A stretch of DNA of 64,000 nt from an uncultured Ruminococcus sp. (GTDB lineage: Bacteria; Bacillota; Clostridia; Lachnospirales; Lachnospiraceae): contig FMEL01000012.1 of the NCBI GenBank assembly GCA_900066355.1, forward strand, positions 62,001 to 126,000. The letters are read 5' to 3'. Under the pieces are notes generated by a model that saw nothing but the letters and a program-made list of their open reading frames with translations, searched no databases and was not told the origin of the DNA. Below are positions 1-8,138 of the stretch, one piece after another. The translations under genes were made by a program, and so were the position numbers. Numbering within the stretch: position 1 is the first letter of the stretch; every line of letters starts with the position of its first letter.

Positions 1-1
1 T

Positions 2-415
2 GGTGGTGCAGCACAGACGAAAGCCATGAAGAAAGCTTCCGGAAGTGTCCGTATCGATCTGGCTCAGTACCGTGAGATGGAAGTATTTACTCAGTTCAGT
101 TCAGATCTGGATGATGCGACTAAAGCACAGCTTGCATATGGAGGCTGTCTGATGGAACTTCTGAAACAGCCACTGTGCAATCCGCTGAAACTCCACGAGC
201 AGGTTATTACATTGTGGACAGCTACCCACAAGAAGATGGTTCATGTGGACAAAAAGGATGTAAAACAGTATCAGAAAGATCTGCTTGCATATTTTGATAA
301 TGTTTATCCGGAGATCGGTAAAGAAATCGATGAAACCGGACTGATCAGCGATGAACTTGGAGAAAAAATCCTTCAGGTTGCAGATGAGTTTAAAGACCGC
401 GCAGCTACTAACTAA
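2..415 (+). CDS. atpA: F1 ATP synthase alpha subunit, C-terminal part (cut by window edge)
   Basis: The reading frame is open from base 2 and gives 137 residues. It begins GGAAQTKAMKK and continues with SVRIDLAQYREME, the usual start of the helical C-terminal domain of the alpha subunit. The nucleotide-binding domain lies outside the window. Alpha alternates with beta in the F1 catalytic hexamer of the membrane ATP synthase. The order alpha-gamma-beta-epsilon that follows confirms the identity. An internal ATG at 26 is only a methionine within the domain, not a start. Nothing looks broken; the truncation is due to the window. Confidence 0.97.
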   Translation, partial: GGAAQTKAMKKASGSVRIDLAQYREMEVFTQFSSDLDDATKAQLAYGGCLMELLKQPLCNPLKLHEQVITLWTATHKKMVHVDKKDVKQYQKDLLAYFDNVYPEIGKEIDETGLISDELGEKILQVADEFKDRAATN

Positions 416-476
416 TTTATGTGTATAGAATGCCGTCTCTGTTCCCGATATTTACAGTGAACGGCAGGAGGAACTT

Positions 477-1373
477 ATGGCAAATGCAAGAGAAATAAAA
501 AGCAGGATCAACAGTGTTCAGGACACAATGAAAATTACCAATGCCATGTATATGATTTCCTCTTCCAAAATGAAAAAAGCCAAAAAGATATTGTCTGATA
601 CGGAGCCTTATTTCTACAACATGCAGAGTGCGATCGCACGTATTCTCCGACATATTCCGGATACGCAGCATCCGTTTTTCAGTGTCCGTCATCTGATTCC
701 TACGGAGGAACGAAAGATAGCGACAATCGTGGTTACCGGTGATAAGGGAATGGCTGGTGCTTATAATCACAACATCACCAAAATGACAGAAGAATTTATG
801 GCAAACACTCCCGGTCATCACAAGCTCTATGTGCTTGGCGTTGTAGGCAGACAGTATTTCAGCAAGAAAAATGTGGATATGGATGGAAGCTTCCGCTATA
901 CCGTGCAGAAGCCGACCATGCACAGGGCAAGAATGATCAGTGAGGAAGTTATAAGAAGCTTTCTGGACAGAGAAGTGGATGAGGTGCATATTATTTACAC
1001 ACAGATGCAGAATGCAGTTGTGATGGAAGCAGTAAATATGCAGCTTCTTCCTTTAAAAAAGACTAGCTTTTCGCCGCTTCAGATTCCGGCAGAGATCCAT
1101 CAGGAGGAAATCGAGATGTTTCCGTCTGCAGAGGGTGTGCTGGATATCATGATTCCAAATTATCTGACAGGTGTGATCTATGGATGTCTGGTTGAAGCAT
1201 ATGCCAGCGAGAACAATGCCAGGATGACCGCCATGCAGTCATCTACAGACAGTGCAAAGAAAATGTTACAGGATTTGTCAATCCAGTACAACCGTGCACG
1301 TCAGGCAGCGATCACGCAGGAAATCACAGAGGTTTGCAGTGGTGCGAAAGCCCAGAAAAGGAAGGGACGATAA
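477..1373 (+). CDS. atpG: F1 ATP synthase gamma subunit
   Basis: 298 residues, the normal length for the central rotor stalk that couples proton or sodium flow through F0 to the catalytic sites. The N-terminal helix carries REIKSRINSVQDTMKITNAM and the C-terminal helix carries NNARMTAMQSSTDSAKKM, the two family signatures that form the coiled coil inside the alpha/beta ring. The start ATG at 477 follows a strong AGGAGGA (466-472). Its TAA stop shares one base with the ATG of atpD (TAATG at 1371-1375), so translation is probably coupled. The central Rossmann-like part is somewhat divergent, as in other Clostridia. Confidence 0.97.
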   Translation: MANAREIKSRINSVQDTMKITNAMYMISSSKMKKAKKILSDTEPYFYNMQSAIARILRHIPDTQHPFFSVRHLIPTEERKIATIVVTGDKGMAGAYNHNITKMTEEFMANTPGHHKLYVLGVVGRQYFSKKNVDMDGSFRYTVQKPTMHRARMISEEVIRSFLDREVDEVHIIYTQMQNAVVMEAVNMQLLPLKKTSFSPLQIPAEIHQEEIEMFPSAEGVLDIMIPNYLTGVIYGCLVEAYASENNARMTAMQSSTDSAKKMLQDLSIQYNRARQAAITQEITEVCSGAKAQKRKGR

Positions 1374-2764
1374 TGAGTAAAGGTAAGATCGTACAGGTCA
1401 TGGGACCTGTTGTAGATGTTGTTTTTGAAAATGGAGATCTGCCGGATATCAAAGATGCTCTTGAAGTAGAAAACAATGGTAAGAGATGTGTTATGGAAGT
1501 ATCTCAGCATCTGGGAAACGATGTGGTACGTTGTATCATGTTGAGCGCCAGTGAGGGACTTCAGAGAGACAGAGAAGTCATTGCGACCGGAAGCGGAATC
1601 AAGGTTCCGGTAGGTGACTGTACTCTTGGACGTTTGTTTAATGTACTTGGTGATACCGTTGACGGAGGAGACCAGCTGGACGATGCAGAACACTGGGTGA
1701 TCCATCGCGATCCGCCGAGTTTTGAAGAACAGAAACCGGCAGTTGAGATTCTGGAAACAGGAATCAAGGTTATTGACCTGCTCGCCCCTTATGCAAAGGG
1801 TGGTAAGATCGGTCTGTTCGGTGGTGCCGGTGTTGGTAAGACAGTCCTGATTCAGGAGTTGATTCAGAATATCGCTACAGAGCACGGCGGATATTCTATT
1901 TTTACCGGTGTAGGAGAGCGTTCCCGTGAGGGAAATGACCTCTGGAGCGAAATGAAAGAATCAGGTGTACTGGAAAAGACAGCCTTAGTGTTCGGACAGA
2001 TGAATGAGCCGCCGGGATCCCGTATGCGTGTTGCTGAGACGGGTCTTACCATGGCAGAGTATTTCCGTGATCAGGAACACAGAGATGTACTTCTTTTTAT
2101 TGATAATATTTTCCGTTTTGTACAGGCTGGTTCTGAGGTTTCTGCACTTCTGGGACGTATGCCGTCTGCAGTAGGTTACCAGCCGACACTTGCAACTGAG
2201 ATGGGTGAACTTCAGGAACGTATCGCTTCCACAACATCCGGATCTGTTACATCTGTTCAGGCAGTTTATGTACCGGCTGATGACCTGACTGACCCGGCTC
2301 CGGCAACGACATTCGCACATCTGGATGCGACGACCGTACTTTCACGTAAGATCGTAGAGCAGGGTATTTATCCGGCTGTTGATCCGCTGGAATCTACTTC
2401 CCGTATTCTGGAAGCTGATGTTGTCGGTGAGGAGCATTATGAAGTTGCACGTCGTGTACAGGAAATCCTTCAGAAGTACAAAGAACTGCAGGATATCATT
2501 GCAATCCTTGGTATGGAAGAACTTTCTGATGAAGACAAAAACATTGTATTCCGTGCAAGAAAGATTCAGAAATTCCTGTCTCAGCCATTCCATGTAGCTG
2601 AGAACTTCACAGGTATTCCTGGAAAATATGTTCCACTGAAAGAAACAATCCGTGGCTTCAAGATGATCATCGATGGTGAAATGGATGAGTATCCGGAAAA
2701 TGCATTCTTCAATGTAGGAACTATAGACGAAGTAATTGAAAAAGCAAAAACTCTGGAACAGTAA
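1373..2764 (+). CDS. atpD: F1 ATP synthase beta subunit (catalytic)
   Basis: 463 residues from the ATG at 1373, which overlaps the atpG stop; an upstream in-frame start at 1334 would lie inside atpG and lacks a ribosome site of its own. The protein opens MSKGKIVQVMGPVVDV and holds the Walker A motif GGAGVGKT near residue 155 plus the catalytic loop GERSREGNDL. DVLLFIDNIFRF is the Walker B region and PSAVGYQPTLATEMG the segment contacting gamma. It hydrolyses or makes ATP at the F1 interface. Length and motifs are those of a complete enzyme. Confidence 0.98.
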   Translation: MSKGKIVQVMGPVVDVVFENGDLPDIKDALEVENNGKRCVMEVSQHLGNDVVRCIMLSASEGLQRDREVIATGSGIKVPVGDCTLGRLFNVLGDTVDGGDQLDDAEHWVIHRDPPSFEEQKPAVEILETGIKVIDLLAPYAKGGKIGLFGGAGVGKTVLIQELIQNIATEHGGYSIFTGVGERSREGNDLWSEMKESGVLEKTALVFGQMNEPPGSRMRVAETGLTMAEYFRDQEHRDVLLFIDNIFRFVQAGSEVSALLGRMPSAVGYQPTLATEMGELQERIASTTSGSVTSVQAVYVPADDLTDPAPATTFAHLDATTVLSRKIVEQGIYPAVDPLESTSRILEADVVGEEHYEVARRVQEILQKYKELQDIIAILGMEELSDEDKNIVFRARKIQKFLSQPFHVAENFTGIPGKYVPLKETIRGFKMIIDGEMDEYPENAFFNVGTIDEVIEKAKTLEQ

Positions 2765-2776
2765 GGAGTGAGGCTT

Positions 2777-3190
2777 ATGCAGAATACATTCGGTCTTGAA
2801 ATATACGCTGCGAACAGACAGTTCTTTGTGGGAAGAGCCTGCTCACTGATTATTCCGGCTGAAGATGGCCAGAAAGAATTTCTTGCTCATCATGCCAATA
2901 TGATCTGTGCGATCGTTCCGGGAGAACTCAAATTTGCGGATTCCGAGGGAAACTGGACAGAAGTAGCGGTCAGTTCCGGATTTGTTGAGATGATCAACAA
3001 CCGTGCGAAACTGTTCTGTCTGACTGTAGAGCGTCCGGAGGAAATCGACATACGAAGAGCGGAAGAAGCACGTGATCGTGCTGAAGAACAGCTCCGTCAG
3101 AAGCAGAGTATTGTAGAATATCACAGAAGTCAGGCAGCTCTTGCAAGAGCAATGACAAGACTTCGCGTGACCAAAAACCTGAAAAATTAA
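2777..3190 (+). CDS. atpC: F1 ATP synthase epsilon subunit
   Basis: 137 residues from ATG 2777, chosen over the in-frame GTG at 2768 because AAGGAG (2763-2768) sits at the right distance. The N-terminal beta-sandwich is followed by a C-terminal helical hairpin rich in Glu/Arg (EARDRAEEQLRQKQ), the arrangement of the rotor subunit that can brake ATP hydrolysis. It is the last gene of the atp operon and is followed by a strong terminator. Complete and unremarkable. Confidence 0.95.
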   Translation: MQNTFGLEIYAANRQFFVGRACSLIIPAEDGQKEFLAHHANMICAIVPGELKFADSEGNWTEVAVSSGFVEMINNRAKLFCLTVERPEEIDIRRAEEARDRAEEQLRQKQSIVEYHRSQAALARAMTRLRVTKNLKN

Positions 3191-3238
3191 AAATTCCAGG
3201 CAATAATATTTACAAAAACATTCACATAAAAACTTTGT

Positions 3239-3302
3239 AAAAAGACAGACGATGCAAATTGTTTAAACAATTTAGTTGCAATTTGCTTGTCTGTCTTTTT
3301 TC
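3239..3302 (+). terminator. Rho-independent terminator of the atp operon
   Basis: Outer stem AAAGACAGAC (3241-3250) pairs with GTCTGTCTTT (3289-3298), and an inner stem GCAAATTG pairs with CAATTTGC; a T run follows. It lies 50 bases after atpC. Confidence 0.9.
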
Positions 3303-3331
3303 TGTTCAGGAAACAAAAGCTGTGCTATACT
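3303..3331 (+). promoter_or_regulatory. Probable extended -10 promoter for the AlaX-like gene
   Basis: TGCTATACT (TATACT at 3326-3331 with a TG one base upstream) lies directly after the atp terminator and about 64 bases before the start codon. The -35 position (TGTTCA, 17-bp spacing) is poor, so the call rests on the extended -10. Confidence 0.45.
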
Positions 3332-3394
3332 GAAAATATCAAAAAGAAGTTCTATACAGTGCAGATAATTTATCAGAAAGAAGGATTTGACAGC

Positions 3395-4546
3395 ATGAGC
3401 GAGACAAGAAAACTCTATTATGAAGATGTATACAAAAAGGAATTTACTGCGAAGGTTCTGGAATGCAGAGAATGTGAAAAAGGATTTGAGATCATTCTTG
3501 ATCAGAGTGCTTTTTATCCAGAGGGCGGAGGGCAGCCGTGCGATCTCGGTACATTAAACGGGATAGCAGTTTTGGATGTGCAGGAAAAAGATAGGGAGAT
3601 CGTACATTATACAAAAGAAGCAGTTGAAGCAGGCAGTGAAGTGATCGGAAAAATTGACTGGGATCGAAGATTTGATCTGATGCAGCAGCATTCCGGAGAG
3701 CATATTGTCAGTGGTCTGGTGCATGAGGCGTATGGATATGATAATGTGGGATTCCATATGAGCAGTGACGTGATCACAGTAGATTTAAGCGGTGTGCTGA
3801 CAGAGGCACAGCTTGCGGAGATTGAAGCAGAGACCAACCAAAAAATCTGGGAAAACAGCGAGGTGGAGATTACTTACCCGTCAAAAGAAGAACTGGAGAA
3901 ACTTTCCTACAGAAGCAAGAAAGAACTGACCGGACAGGTGCGTCTGGTACGTTTCCCGGGATCGGATCTCTGTGCCTGCTGTGGAACGCATGTCACGCAT
4001 ACAGGAGAAATCGGAGCAGTCAAGATCCTTACAGTCGAAAATTTCCATGAGGGTATCCGCCTGACTATGATCTGCGGTAAGAGAGTCATGGATTATCTGA
4101 ATATGGTTAATGACCAGAACCGACAGGTTTCCGTGAAACTTTCTGCAAAGATCGGCGAGACTGCTGTGGCTGTAGGACGGCTTCAGGATGAAAACTTCCG
4201 CCTGAAAGGACAGGTTGCACATGTGGTGGATGAACTCTGCAGGGCTGAAGCAGATCGATGGGAAGGAGAGGGAAGTGTTCTTCTTTTCCATGATGGACTG
4301 GAGGCAGATCAGGTGCGTAAGATGGCAGATGCTGTGATGCAGAAATGTTCCGGATGTTGTGCGGTGTTTTCCTCAAACGGAGATGGCAGCTACAAATATG
4401 CGATGGGTGAATTGAATGGAGATCTCAGACAGTTCACAAAGGAAATGAACGCGGCACTGAATGGCAGAGGCGGTGGAAAGCCATTTTTTGTACAGGGTTC
4501 TGTGAAGGCATCTGAAGAAGAAATCCGTCAGTTTTTCCGTCAGTGA
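3395..4546 (+). CDS. AlaX-like alanyl-tRNA editing protein with DHHA1 domain
   Basis: 383 residues from ATG 3395, preceded by AGAAGGA; the longer frame back to 3287 would start inside the terminator. It is homologous to the editing half of alanyl-tRNA synthetase: YPEGGGQPCD near 41-50, the zinc-binding HSGEH (H99, H103) and a CCGTH segment near 195-199. The C-terminal third ends with NGRGGGKPFFVQGSVK, a DHHA1 signature. Such free-standing proteins hydrolyse Ser- or Gly-tRNA(Ala) in the cytosol. The aminoacylation domain is absent, so this is not AlaRS. The amidohydrolase gene starts 16 bases downstream, so the two are probably co-transcribed. Confidence 0.9.
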   Translation: MSETRKLYYEDVYKKEFTAKVLECRECEKGFEIILDQSAFYPEGGGQPCDLGTLNGIAVLDVQEKDREIVHYTKEAVEAGSEVIGKIDWDRRFDLMQQHSGEHIVSGLVHEAYGYDNVGFHMSSDVITVDLSGVLTEAQLAEIEAETNQKIWENSEVEITYPSKEELEKLSYRSKKELTGQVRLVRFPGSDLCACCGTHVTHTGEIGAVKILTVENFHEGIRLTMICGKRVMDYLNMVNDQNRQVSVKLSAKIGETAVAVGRLQDENFRLKGQVAHVVDELCRAEADRWEGEGSVLLFHDGLEADQVRKMADAVMQKCSGCCAVFSSNGDGSYKYAMGELNGDLRQFTKEMNAALNGRGGGKPFFVQGSVKASEEEIRQFFRQ

Positions 4547-4562
4547 TCGGTGGTGACAGAAG

Positions 4563-5432
4563 ATGTTTGGAGAATGTCATGCACACATATTTATGAATGG
4601 TACTGATTATCACAGAGCTGTTCAGACACACAAAGTAAAAGCTGATGAAGTAGCTGTGCGCAGTGTTCTGGATGCATACAGAAAAGCAGGTGTGACGTTT
4701 GTGCGTGAAGGTGGTGATCCATACGGGGCATCTTTATTGGCTGGCAGACTGGCTCCGGAATATGGGATTGAGTATCGCTCTCCGGTATTTGCTATACATA
4801 AAAACGGACATTATGGAAAAATTGTGGGCCGTGGATTTGATACGCTTAAGGAATTCCATCAGAGAGTACTGGAAGCAGCGTCAGAGGGAGCAGATTTTAT
4901 CAAGATTATGACCACTGGGCTATTGGACTTTAATGATCACGGAAAAGTAACGGGAACTCCTGTGGACGCAGCGGAAGTCAAAGAGATGGTACACATTGCC
5001 CACGAAGAGGGTTTTGCTGTCATGAGTCATACAAACGGAATTTACGGTACAAGAGCTGCAATCGAGGCAGGTGTGGACAGTCTGGAACATGGCAATTATA
5101 TGGACGAGGAAACAATAGCCATGCTGGCAGACAGCAATACTGTCTGGGTGCCGACACTTGTTACAGTAAGAAATCTGGTAGGGTGTGGCCGTTATGAAGA
5201 TGGTGTTTTGAAACCAATCATTCATCAGGCGGAAAAGAATATACGTCTTGCCTATCAAAAAAAAGTAAAAGCAGCGCCGGGAAGTGATGCAGGAGCCTAT
5301 ATGGTGCCTCATGGAAAGGGCATTTTACAGGAATGGGGAGCGTTCCGTCAGATCCTCGGTGATTCCGAAGAAGTGAAAGAGTGGCTGGAGACAGGAGAAA
5401 AAGAAATCAGAGACAGATTTAAAAGAAAATAA
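4563..5432 (+). CDS. Amidohydrolase-superfamily protein
   Basis: 289 residues beginning MFGECHAHIFMNG. The HAH at 6-8 is the first metal-binding pair. FIKIMTTG provides the candidate carbamylated lysine, then MSHTNG and SLEHGNYMD supply histidines and PGSDAGAY the catalytic aspartate, so the full binuclear set is present. The nearest families are imidazolonepropionase-like or prolidase-like amidohydrolases, usually about 400 residues; this one lacks the N-terminal beta-sandwich and is essentially just the barrel. The substrate cannot be told from sequence. It directly follows the AlaX-like gene and ends at a terminator. Confidence 0.85.
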   Translation: MFGECHAHIFMNGTDYHRAVQTHKVKADEVAVRSVLDAYRKAGVTFVREGGDPYGASLLAGRLAPEYGIEYRSPVFAIHKNGHYGKIVGRGFDTLKEFHQRVLEAASEGADFIKIMTTGLLDFNDHGKVTGTPVDAAEVKEMVHIAHEEGFAVMSHTNGIYGTRAAIEAGVDSLEHGNYMDEETIAMLADSNTVWVPTLVTVRNLVGCGRYEDGVLKPIIHQAEKNIRLAYQKKVKAAPGSDAGAYMVPHGKGILQEWGAFRQILGDSEEVKEWLETGEKEIRDRFKRK

Positions 5433-5472
5433 AACAGAGAGTATGATCATCAGAAAAGAGTGTCAGAACGTA

Positions 5473-5510
5473 AATAGAAGACCTGTAATCACAGATCTTC
5501 TATTTTTATT
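5473..5510. terminator. Terminator between convergent genes
   Basis: AATAGAAGA...TCTTCTATT with an inner CTGT/ACAG, followed on the + strand by TTTTTATT. It ends the amidohydrolase transcript. The stop codon of the reverse lipoprotein gene (5489-5491) falls in the loop, so it may serve both directions. Confidence 0.8.
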
Positions 5511-6628
5511 GACGTATAAATATTGGTTCCTTTGGAATCAGCAGGGTTGAATGTGATTTTTACTGAACTTCCGGTCAGCAGCCCGCCGGATGAAGAGTTG
5601 GTAGCTTTTTCCGTATTGCAGGTAATATCTGCGCCATCGTAAGTACGGAGTGTGATCGTGTTGGCGGTAGAAGCAATGATGTCACCGGAGATAGTAAAAC
5701 CGATATCACGTTCGCTTAATTTATCCGGATTTTCACCGGTAATTCCGAGAATACTGATGCCATCCAGTGTGGTTCCGTTAAAATCACCTGTGTAAATAAT
5801 ATTTACATGTGATCCGGTCTCAGCACCGCCTTTGAAATAGCAGGGGAGTGCAGACATATCCAGATTCAGGACAGTGGTGGTGTTTTCGATGGATACCTGC
5901 AAAACATTGGTCTGAATGTTTTGGATCACAGCGCGCAATTTATTTTCCTTTTTTACTTCTGTACCTTCCTGTGGTGCAGGAGTCGGTGTCGGATCAGGAA
6001 CATTAAACGGATCTACATCAGAAACACTGAATGTTTTTGTATGAGAGCCGTCGGCAGTTGCGGCATTTCCGTCTGCAGCGGCAACAAGGTTGCCTTTATA
6101 GTGGATGTATACCCAGTTTCCGGCTTTGATTCCGGCCTGATAATATTGCTCGGTACCGGTGACCGGAAAAGTGACAGTCTGATTTTTATCTGATTTGACA
6201 GTGATGCAATTGGCTGTCAACACCTGTACCTGTCCGCGGAAAGTCTGATCTTCAAGTGTGGTCATCTGATGATAGTCGTCAACTACTTTCAGGGCATGCA
6301 CGGCTCCCGTATTGGTGCTGTCGAGCTGGCCTTCATATACAACACTGACGGCATCTCCGGCAAGCATACCGTTGCTGCATTCCAGCGTTGCCTGGGAAAT
6401 ATCAAAGGTATAAGATTCTTCATCGCTCAGGAGAGTGATCTGATTGCCGGTAAAATTCTGAAGTTCTCCACGGATTTCATCCATATAGACACGGGTACTT
6501 TCAGGATTGATGTCCTGAATGGCAGCATCATCTGAAGCGGTAAAACGGTCGATTACACTTCCGAGACTGCACCCGGAAAGGGAGAGTGAAAGCAGACAGG
6601 CGATGCCGATGGTAATTAATTTTTTCAT
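5489..6628 (-). CDS. Lipoprotein with four repeated beta-rich modules
   Basis: 379 residues with an N-terminal lipoprotein signal (MKKLITIGIACLLSLSLSGC; lipobox Cys20), so it should be anchored on the outer face of the membrane. After residue 50 there are four similar units of about 60-70 residues (about 53-118, 131-185, 233-297, 310-379). Each has a strand/turn pattern like NQITLLSDEESYTFDIS and ends with a G.xVxIxYxG-type segment. A Pro/Thr linker (DPTPTPAPQ) separates units 2 and 3. I recognise no enzymatic motif. It is translated from an ATGA overlap with the upstream GNAT gene, so the two form one operon. Confidence 0.75.
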   Translation of the reverse strand: MKKLITIGIACLLSLSLSGCSLGSVIDRFTASDDAAIQDINPESTRVYMDEIRGELQNFTGNQITLLSDEESYTFDISQATLECSNGMLAGDAVSVVYEGQLDSTNTGAVHALKVVDDYHQMTTLEDQTFRGQVQVLTANCITVKSDKNQTVTFPVTGTEQYYQAGIKAGNWVYIHYKGNLVAAADGNAATADGSHTKTFSVSDVDPFNVPDPTPTPAPQEGTEVKKENKLRAVIQNIQTNVLQVSIENTTTVLNLDMSALPCYFKGGAETGSHVNIIYTGDFNGTTLDGISILGITGENPDKLSERDIGFTISGDIIASTANTITLRTYDGADITCNTEKATNSSSGGLLTGSSVKITFNPADSKGTNIYTSIKIEDL

Positions 6629-7395
6629 TCTATATTGTTCTCCTTTGTGGTGTCAGGCTGTACACGGAACCAGTACGTATAGGAATCTGTAAAACCGAGA
6701 GAGGTGTACAGATTTTTGGCGGCTGTATTTCCCTGCACTACCTGAAGGTAGGCATTTTGGGCGCCTTTTTTCATACCTTCACTTAGAAGAGCGGTACAGA
6801 TCTGGCGGGCATAACCCCTGCCACGGTATTTTTCTTTGACATGGATCGCGTAGACACCAATGTAGTCACGGTCAAGGATTCCGAGACCGGTAGCGATGAT
6901 CTTGCCGTCTTTCCAGATAGAAGCACAGATGGTTTCTTTCGGAATCGCACGGTACATGGAAGGTACGACTGCCCGGTGAATTGGATTGGTCATTCCTTTC
7001 AGGTCAAAAAGGCTGTTGATCCAGATATCCGGAATTTCATCAGTAAGCGTGACATCCTGATAATGGGTGTCAATATGTGCGTCTGGCAGAGCCATTGTCA
7101 TGACCTCCGTCGTATGTTGGATTTCGTAGCCACGATTTTCCAGTGTGTAATCAAAATCCGGTGATACAACAGGACTGATTTTAAAGATAGCCGGAGAGCC
7201 GAGACGTTTGTAGACGTTTTCGCAGTAGGCGACTTTTTCTCTCCATGGAAGCATGGAATTTCCAAATTGCTCCACACTGTTGGTACGGTGTGTATAAAAA
7301 TAAGAAAAACGCAGAATCCAGCCGTCATAAAGCTCCATTTTGTGTGATGGCCATGCATTCAGCGACATATCTTCAATTTTTTTGATGTTTTCCAT
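6625..7395 (-). CDS. GNAT-family N-acetyltransferase
   Basis: 256 residues. The C-terminal half is a GNAT fold with the acetyl-CoA binding motif in VKEKYRGRGYARQICTALL, followed by AYLQVVQGNTAAKNLYTSLG, the usual motif B. The N-terminal about 120 residues (KMELYDGWILRFSYFYTHRT and following) match the extension seen in two-domain GNAT proteins. Cytosolic; the acceptor substrate is unknown. A purine-rich GGAGGGGG lies upstream of the ATG. The last four bases overlap the lipoprotein start (ATGA), implying coupled translation. Confidence 0.88.
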   Translation of the reverse strand: MENIKKIEDMSLNAWPSHKMELYDGWILRFSYFYTHRTNSVEQFGNSMLPWREKVAYCENVYKRLGSPAIFKISPVVSPDFDYTLENRGYEIQHTTEVMTMALPDAHIDTHYQDVTLTDEIPDIWINSLFDLKGMTNPIHRAVVPSMYRAIPKETICASIWKDGKIIATGLGILDRDYIGVYAIHVKEKYRGRGYARQICTALLSEGMKKGAQNAYLQVVQGNTAAKNLYTSLGFTDSYTYWFRVQPDTTKENNIE

Positions 7396-7433
7396 GGCAG
7401 TATGTGTCCCCCTCCGTTTTCATGCTGTCTTTT

Positions 7434-7462
7434 ATTATACAGAAGAGAGTGCGATTGTGCAA
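7434..7462 (-). promoter_or_regulatory. Promoter for the GNAT-lipoprotein operon
   Basis: On the reverse strand TATAAT (7434-7439) with TTGCAC 17 bp upstream (7457-7462). It is 39 bases before the GNAT start. Confidence 0.6.
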
Positions 7463-7508
7463 CCTGCGCATCTGTCAGAATATAGGAGAATTTGACGAAC
7501 GAATTTTC

Positions 7509-7537
7509 TTTACAAGAAGAACGAAGCGCTCTATAAT
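7509..7537 (+). promoter_or_regulatory. Near-consensus promoter of the Tad pilus operon
   Basis: TTTACA (7509-7514), exactly 17 bp, then TATAAT (7532-7537). It fires toward the prepilin peptidase gene and is the only clear promoter before the 10-kb gene run. Confidence 0.8.
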
Positions 7538-7545
7538 AAAGCTCA

Positions 7546-7584
7546 CCAGAGATCTTCTGGTATTCCTTCCGTCAGATCTGACGG
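7546..7584 (+). promoter_or_regulatory. Two palindromes in the Tad operon leader
   Basis: CCAGA-GATCT-TCTGG (7546-7560) and a perfect 16-base palindrome CCGTCAGATCTGACGG (7569-7584) lie between the predicted transcription start and the first gene. Both share the core AGATCT. No T run follows, so they are not terminators; they could be an operator pair or RNA hairpins. Confidence 0.6.
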
Positions 7585-7619
7585 GTAATCCCAATTTATT
7601 ATTAGTTTGAGAAAGGGGT

Positions 7620-8138
7620 GTGAATAAAGTAATCATTCGTCAGATGCTGCTTCTGACGATTGCGGGTATCGCAGTGTTGATGGATCTGTATGAGATGCGG
7701 ATAAAAAACAGCTGGATCATCTGCTCATTTATTGCAGGGCTGATTTACAGTATATGGTCCGGAAATCGGTATGGTATAGTGCAGTTTGTTCTTGGTACGG
7801 CTGTGCCGATTGTGCTTCTGGGATGGCTGTTTTATTTTCGAATGCTGGGTACAGGTGACATAAAGCTTTTCTGCGTGATTGGCGGTCTGATGGGACCGTA
7901 TCACATATTATGGTGTATGTGGTATGCGGTTCTTGCAGGAGCAGTACTATCGCTGGCAATCCTGTTTTTTTGCGGCGGCTTCCACCAAAGATTTCACTAT
8001 CTGGAACAATACATAAGACAACTTATCGAAACCGGCAAACAGAGTCCGTATTATCGGACAGGAACTGCTTTTGAAAACATTCATTTTACGATTCCGATCT
8101 TTATGAGTGTGATGTTGTATACGGGAGGTATTTATTGA
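7620..8138 (+). CDS. Tad-locus prepilin peptidase (A24 family, TadV/CpaA-like)
   Basis: 172 residues from GTG 7620. The Shine-Dalgarno AGAAAGGGG is very close to that GTG, so the ATG nine codons later is an alternative start. It is an integral membrane aspartyl protease: a catalytic Asp in AVLMDLYEMRIKN and the second one in the family signature LGTGDIKLF. Several hydrophobic segments match the four-to-six-helix fold. It would cleave the leader of Flp pilins and TadE-type pseudopilins. As first gene of the Tad operon it overlaps the next start (TTGA), indicating coupling. Confidence 0.87.
   Translation: MNKVIIRQMLLLTIAGIAVLMDLYEMRIKNSWIICSFIAGLIYSIWSGNRYGIVQFVLGTAVPIVLLGWLFYFRMLGTGDIKLFCVIGGLMGPYHILWCMWYAVLAGAVLSLAILFFCGGFHQRFHYLEQYIRQLIETGKQSPYYRTGTAFENIHFTIPIFMSVMLYTGGIY

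Noticed and set aside
417..989. 190-codon reverse frame opposite atpG
   Set aside because: Antisense shadow of a conserved gene without ribosome site.
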